From Pyrinomonadaceae bacterium (GTDB lineage: Bacteria; Acidobacteriota; Blastocatellia; Pyrinomonadales; Pyrinomonadaceae): a DNA stretch of 64,000 bases. The DNA lies in the NCBI GenBank assembly GCA_028284415.1, contig JANQRU010000004.1, positions 1,550,001 to 1,614,000 of the forward strand. Reading direction: 5' to 3'. The notes beneath the pieces are model-generated. The model was not told the origin of the DNA and did no database searches. It saw nothing but the letters and a program-made list of their open reading frames with translations. This document shows, piece by piece, positions 60,876 to 64,000 of this stretch; position 1 is the first letter of the stretch; each line of letters begins with the position of its first letter. The translations under genes were made by a program, and so were the position numbers.

Positions 60876-61940
60876 TTAATAAAAAACCCTTTCAATTAGC
60901 CAATAAAGACCAGCTAAGACAATTAAAATGGAAGCGGTTGGTAAAATTTTTGTTTTATAAGAATCCATTTTTCGTAGTTGCCAGATAATCGGGAGCAGGA
61001 TCAAAGCAAAAGCAATTTGTCCGACTTCTACTCCAAGGTTAAAAGACAAAAGTGGCACAAGAACTTCCATTCCTTGACCGATGCCAATTTCCTGCAACAC
61101 CGATGCGAAGCCAAGTCCATGAATCAAACCGAAAGCATAGGCTATGAGCCAACGGTTTTTAGGTTCAGCTTTGAAAAGATTTTCCAAACCGACATAGATG
61201 ATCGAAATAGCAATTATCGGTTCGACGAAAACGGTCGGAAGCTGGATTATATTGAGCGAGACAAGCGAAAGAGTTATTGAATGAGCAATAGTAAAAAAAG
61301 TTATGATACCTGCCATATCCCGTAAGGTTTTGACCACTAAGAGTAGAGCTAACAAGAACAACAAATGGTCAAAACCAAACAGGATATGCTCTATACCAAG
61401 TGTTAGAAAAGCCCCAAAGCCACTTGGTTTTTTTAAGTCATTCAGATTGAATTCAAACTCAAAATCTCCTTTCAAAAACTGACGTGAGATTTCCTGCCCG
61501 TCATCTCTTGTGATCGTCAGAATTTGTGTATGGTTTGGGGAGAGACTTGGAGGTAGGAGAGAATTTATCTGAACTGTTGAACCCGAAATGTCTTTGAAAA
61601 AATGCTCAAAAACTATTCCATCTGTGCCATCCGAAAAAACATTGAAAACATCAGCCTCTTTAGCTTTTAAGATTTGCCCATCAATCTTAATTTCAAAAGC
61701 ATTTTTGGCTAAGGTTTTTAATTTCTTAGAATCTTCATCCAACGCCAATTTTTCAAAATCCGCCTTTGCGTAAGATGAATAAACGATCAATTTACCGCCC
61801 GAAAATTGTAAATTGATTGAACTTATGCCTACATCGTGAGCCGAAATACTTAATACAAACTGCAAGACAAACAGAATTGCCAGCACCATTTGCAGGCAAA
61901 TTTTGTTTGTTTTCCCGAGTTTTGCGTTTGTCTTTTTCAT
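60876..61940 (-). CDS. HupE/UreJ-like membrane protein with exported N-terminal domain
   Basis: 354 residues. Signal peptide to about residue 34 (SISAHDVG), then a soluble extracytoplasmic domain of about 130 residues and a C-terminal block of six membrane segments with TLGIEHILFGFDHLLFLLALL, FFTIAHSITLSL and GLIHGLGFASVL. The His-rich intramembrane motifs match HupE/UreJ_2 proteins, which are thought to move nickel or other metals. The start is at 61940. Next to it on the same strand is the YHYH protein gene (20 bp). Confidence 0.86.
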   Translation of the reverse strand: MKKTNAKLGKTNKICLQMVLAILFVLQFVLSISAHDVGISSINLQFSGGKLIVYSSYAKADFEKLALDEDSKKLKTLAKNAFEIKIDGQILKAKEADVFNVFSDGTDGIVFEHFFKDISGSTVQINSLLPPSLSPNHTQILTITRDDGQEISRQFLKGDFEFEFNLNDLKKPSGFGAFLTLGIEHILFGFDHLLFLLALLLVVKTLRDMAGIITFFTIAHSITLSLVSLNIIQLPTVFVEPIIAISIIYVGLENLFKAEPKNRWLIAYAFGLIHGLGFASVLQEIGIGQGMEVLVPLLSFNLGVEVGQIAFALILLPIIWQLRKMDSYKTKILPTASILIVLAGLYWLIERVFY

Positions 61941-61967
61941 CTCGTATTTTTGCTAAACCAAATAGTA

Positions 61968-62073
61968 CGTAACGCCGCTACCTAATATTCAAAACCAAAT
62001 TAGTTTTGAATCGTTGCCCAATTTAATGACGATAAACTGTCCCTAAGCTAACCGCCATGATAGTGGCGTTACG
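61968..62073. repeat. Inverted repeat with an internal hairpin, next to the IS110 remnant
   Basis: cgtaacgccgcta (61968-61980) pairs with tagtggcgttacg (62061-62073) with one G-U-type difference. Inside is a second stem, attcaaaac with gttttgaat (about 61988-62012). It may be a remnant end of a mobile element. Confidence 0.6.
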
Positions 62074-62083
62074 ATTTCAAATA

Positions 62084-62494
62084 TCAAACTAATGCCCAGT
62101 TTTTTACGGGAGAGGTTTCCGCATCTGTAAGTTTAGGAAACCATTCCAAAGGATTTTCTTTTTCAGGTTGCTCAGCTGATTGATGGTCTTTTGTTTTGGT
62201 AGATTGGGTTTGAGATTGAATATACTTTTTAAGTTGTTTGAGACTAACAATTGAAACCGTATGTCCCTGCTCATACAAGAAGTTAGCAATTTTTACCGAA
62301 TAAAAATCATTTGCTTCTAAGCAGGTGTGGACTTTTTCTATTTCTAAAAATTCAAGCATAGATTGAATTAACCGAAAACCGTTCGCAGAATTGGAAAAAT
62401 GCCTGATAAAGATTTGTTTGTTATGAATTAAGACGACTTTTAGCGTATCTTTAGAAACTTGGATTCCCAAGATGCTTTTTGTTAATTTCGACAT
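62084..62494 (-). pseudogene. IS110-family transposase remnant (N-terminal part)
   Basis: 136 residues matching the first RuvC-like part of IS110 transposases: LGIQVSKDTL, a G-F-x-L helix, CLEAN and a KTK-D-H-Q-S-A region. Full transposases have about 330-400 residues. The first catalytic Asp (GIDVSK) is Gln12 and the second Asp of the K-T-D-x-x-D-A pattern is lost, so it cannot be an active transposase. It may be a decayed insertion, or a short protein that was kept; the frame is intact with no internal stop. Confidence 0.75.
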
Positions 62495-62588
62495 TTGTGT
62501 GCGACTCCTTTATGAAATGTTATGTATGAATTCTGTATAAAACTAGGAAATAATCTTTCCTAAGTACTTAATAATTTAGCAATCGAAA

Positions 62589-62637
62589 GTAAAGTTTTTG
62601 TGTGGAATTCGGCAGAGAATTGTAAAGGTTTTGTAAA
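62589..62637 (+). promoter_or_regulatory. Direct GTAAA repeats upstream of the response regulator
   Basis: GTAAA occurs at 62589, 62622 and 62633, i.e. 33 and 11 bp apart, all on one helix face. The pair at 62622/62633 resembles a CpxR/OmpR-type half-site pair, so the regulator may bind its own promoter. Confidence 0.45.
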
Positions 62638-62693
62638 AATTCCCAAAATTAGCACATTTTTGTTTTAATCTATTTAATGGAAAATAAGTTTTT

Positions 62694-63404
62694 ATGATGG
62701 ATAAGGCTAAAATTTTATTGATTGACGATGACCCAAAATTATCTCGCTTGATAAAGGAATATCTTGAGCCTTTGGGATATTCGGTTGATGGTGCAGAGAC
62801 AGGGAAGGTTGGTTTGGAAAAGGTTCAAAACGATGATTTTGATGCGGTAATTCTGGATGTGATGTTGCCGGAGATGAATGGTTTTGAGGTCTTGAAAGAA
62901 GTCCGCAAAGTTTCTACCGTTCCGATCTTGATGCTGACGGCTCTTGGTGATGAATCGGATAGAATTGTCGGCTTAGAACTCGGTGCGGATGATTATTTAC
63001 CGAAAACTTTTTCAACGAGGGAACTACTGGCGAGACTTCGTTCGGTAATAAGGCGCTCATCAATTACAAAAGAAAAAGTCATAAATGATGATGCCGAAAT
63101 TGTCGTAAAAGAATTGATTGTAAAACCGCAAACGAGAAGCGTTTCATTAAATGGTGAGAGTTTGCTTCTAACACCGATTGAATTTGATTTGTTGTATGCT
63201 CTCGCTTGTGCAAAAGATAGAATTTTATCCCGCGACCATTTGCTAGATGAGATTGCTGGAAGAAACTATGAAGTTTTTGACCGTTCGATTGATGTCCATA
63301 TTTCTTCGCTCCGCAGAAAACTTGGAGATAATCCTAAAAAGCCGAAATTCATAAAAACAGTACGTGCAGCGGGATATATGTTGGTTGATAATTTTGAGGA
63401 GTGA
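62694..63404 (+). CDS. OmpR/PhoB-family response regulator
   Basis: 236 residues. Receiver domain with acidic DDD (about 11-13), phosphoacceptor Asp in AVILDVMLPEMNGFEV, Thr in MLTALG and Lys in DDYLPKTF; then a winged-helix DNA-binding domain (LTPIEFDLLYALA, RSIDVHISSLRRKLGD, IKTVRAAGYML). The arrangement with a following sensor kinase matches CpxR/CpxA-like systems. Start: the first of two adjacent ATGs. The kinase starts 115 bp downstream after a hairpin-forming repeat. Confidence 0.95.
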   Translation: MMDKAKILLIDDDPKLSRLIKEYLEPLGYSVDGAETGKVGLEKVQNDDFDAVILDVMLPEMNGFEVLKEVRKVSTVPILMLTALGDESDRIVGLELGADDYLPKTFSTRELLARLRSVIRRSSITKEKVINDDAEIVVKELIVKPQTRSVSLNGESLLLTPIEFDLLYALACAKDRILSRDHLLDEIAGRNYEVFDRSIDVHISSLRRKLGDNPKKPKFIKTVRAAGYMLVDNFEE

Positions 63405-63413
63405 GAAAACTTA

Positions 63414-63499
63414 GGTTGTTAAGTTATCAGGTTTTGAGGTTGTTAGGTTTGTTTTTCGATATTTCTAAAGACCTAATTACCTAATAACTCAACAACCTT
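63414..63499. repeat. Octamer-type inverted repeat between regulator and kinase genes
   Basis: The left side has units such as aggttgtt and aggttttg about every 8 bp (63414-63452), the right side the complementary type (aacctaat, aacaacct; 63471-63499). Outer arms 63414-63432 and 63481-63499 match at 17 of 19 positions. It can fold into a long hairpin inside the operon transcript. Confidence 0.7.
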
Positions 63500-63519
63500 T
63501 CAACATAAAATTTAGAACA

Positions 63520-64000
63520 ATGCGTCTTAATCTACTTTCTAAAATTTTAATATGGGTGTTTATAAACATTTTGGTTTTAGGGGTAGTTTTGTATTTTATT
63601 TTCAATTTGCAGTTTCGATTTTCACCTAACTCGCCCTTGATAGGAGCAGCTGAAGAAAGGCTTGAAATAATTGCGGCTTTAATTTCATCAGAGTCAGCAG
63701 AAAAGACAAGAGCTGAAAGAGATGAGGTCGTAAAAAGATATTCCGATAAATATGGAGTCGAATTTACTGTTTTTGCAAATAGCGGAGAACAACTAGCCGG
63801 TAAACCGATTAAATTACCTGAAAAAATAAAAAACTCCCTCGGAAGAAAATTTAGACCTCCACCAGGAATGCCAGATAGGAAGAATCTTCCCAGACCTCCA
63901 CCAGGACAGCAAATTAGAATTGAAAGCACATCAAATCCTTCTTTTTATTGGGCAATCTCCAGAATTCCAATTCGTGAAAAAGGGCTTTCCAGACCGATAG
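63520..64000 (+). CDS. Sensor histidine kinase, N-terminal part, 3' end cut by window edge
   Basis: 160 residues are visible from the ATG at 63520 to the window edge. One membrane segment at about 8-30 (LIWVFINILVLGVVLYFIF) is followed by an extracytoplasmic domain with two near-identical Pro-rich stretches (RPPPGMP, RPPPGQQ) and SFYWAISRIPIREKGLSRP. The second membrane segment and kinase core lie outside. Position behind an OmpR-type regulator identifies it as the cognate kinase. Confidence 0.8.
   Translation, partial: MRLNLLSKILIWVFINILVLGVVLYFIFNLQFRFSPNSPLIGAAEERLEIIAALISSESAEKTRAERDEVVKRYSDKYGVEFTVFANSGEQLAGKPIKLPEKIKNSLGRKFRPPPGMPDRKNLPRPPPGQQIRIESTSNPSFYWAISRIPIREKGLSRPI

Noticed and set aside
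63489-63929. 146-residue minus-strand ORF
   Set aside because: Shadow of the sensor-kinase gene that begins at 63520 on the plus strand and continues past the window edge.

Overview
AT-rich bacterial chromosome segment with tightly packed genes. Its gene content fits a Gram-negative, non-proteobacterial heterotroph: an OmpA-domain protein, lipoproteins, a Tat-exported DUF1501 protein with a DUF1800 partner, BON/LysM proteins, RsbV/RsbW partner-switching proteins and many M56, TPR and S1/P1-type secreted proteins. The mix resembles Acidobacteriota (Blastocatellia-like), but no rRNA or marker gene is present to settle this. I found no tRNA, rRNA, CRISPR array or phage.

Layout. (1) 1-14779, plus strand: an extracellular polysaccharide / O-antigen-like cluster. 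It holds three or four glycosyltransferases, a methyltransferase, a sugar epimerase carrying a zinc ribbon, an asparagine synthase-like amidotransferase, a polyprenyl-phosphate sugar-1-P transferase fused to a CapD/PglF-type N-terminal half, a TPR plus carbohydrate-binding-like membrane protein, and an O-antigen ligase/polymerase. (2) 14811-19603: a secreted TPR protein, an RsbV/RsbW pair, and aroA-aroK. (3) 19785-24390: a BON/LysM envelope operon, then a minus-strand operon of a polysaccharide deacetylase, a BlaI repressor and a BlaR1-type M56 protease whose periplasmic part is a deacetylase domain that has lost its catalytic residues. Two matching palindromic operators sit on the promoter of this operon. 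(4) 24436-41603: metabolic and housekeeping genes: nadB, a TlpA-like redoxin, a Ni/Co transporter, a POT peptide transporter, panD, a cupin-like protein, an iodotyrosine deiodinase-like flavoprotein, a Psd homolog, xth, fhs, a DNA methyltransferase, a DUF421 protein, a GNAT-GNAT-cNMP protein, an M20 amidohydrolase and an S1/P1 nuclease. (5) 41826-50065: a small zinc-ribbon protein, the DUF1501 / serine hydrolase / DUF1800 block, a LarA lactate racemase homolog, a CDF metal transporter and a mosaic YidB-OmpA protein. (6) 51987-64000: an acyltransferase, a receiver-RsbW hybrid, a peroxiredoxin-like gene with an in-frame UGA at the first cysteine of its CxxC motif, nadE, secreted proteins of unknown function, a YHYH/HupE pair, an IS110 remnant, and a response regulator with the start of its sensor kinase.

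Most notable. The gene at 54347-54931 reads Trp-UGA-Pro-Tyr-Cys with both flanks in one frame, and a GC-rich hairpin with a G near the start of its apical loop lies 16 nt behind the UGA. This is the pattern expected of a bacterial selenoprotein with a bSECIS element, not of a broken gene. The second highlight is the BlaI/BlaR1-like circuit, whose sensor domain looks like a dead copy of the enzyme encoded in the same operon. Lesser ones are a transporter that seems to start at AUC, an iodotyrosine deiodinase homolog with its full substrate-lid triad, and short-period inverted repeats at several intergenic sites and inside nadB.
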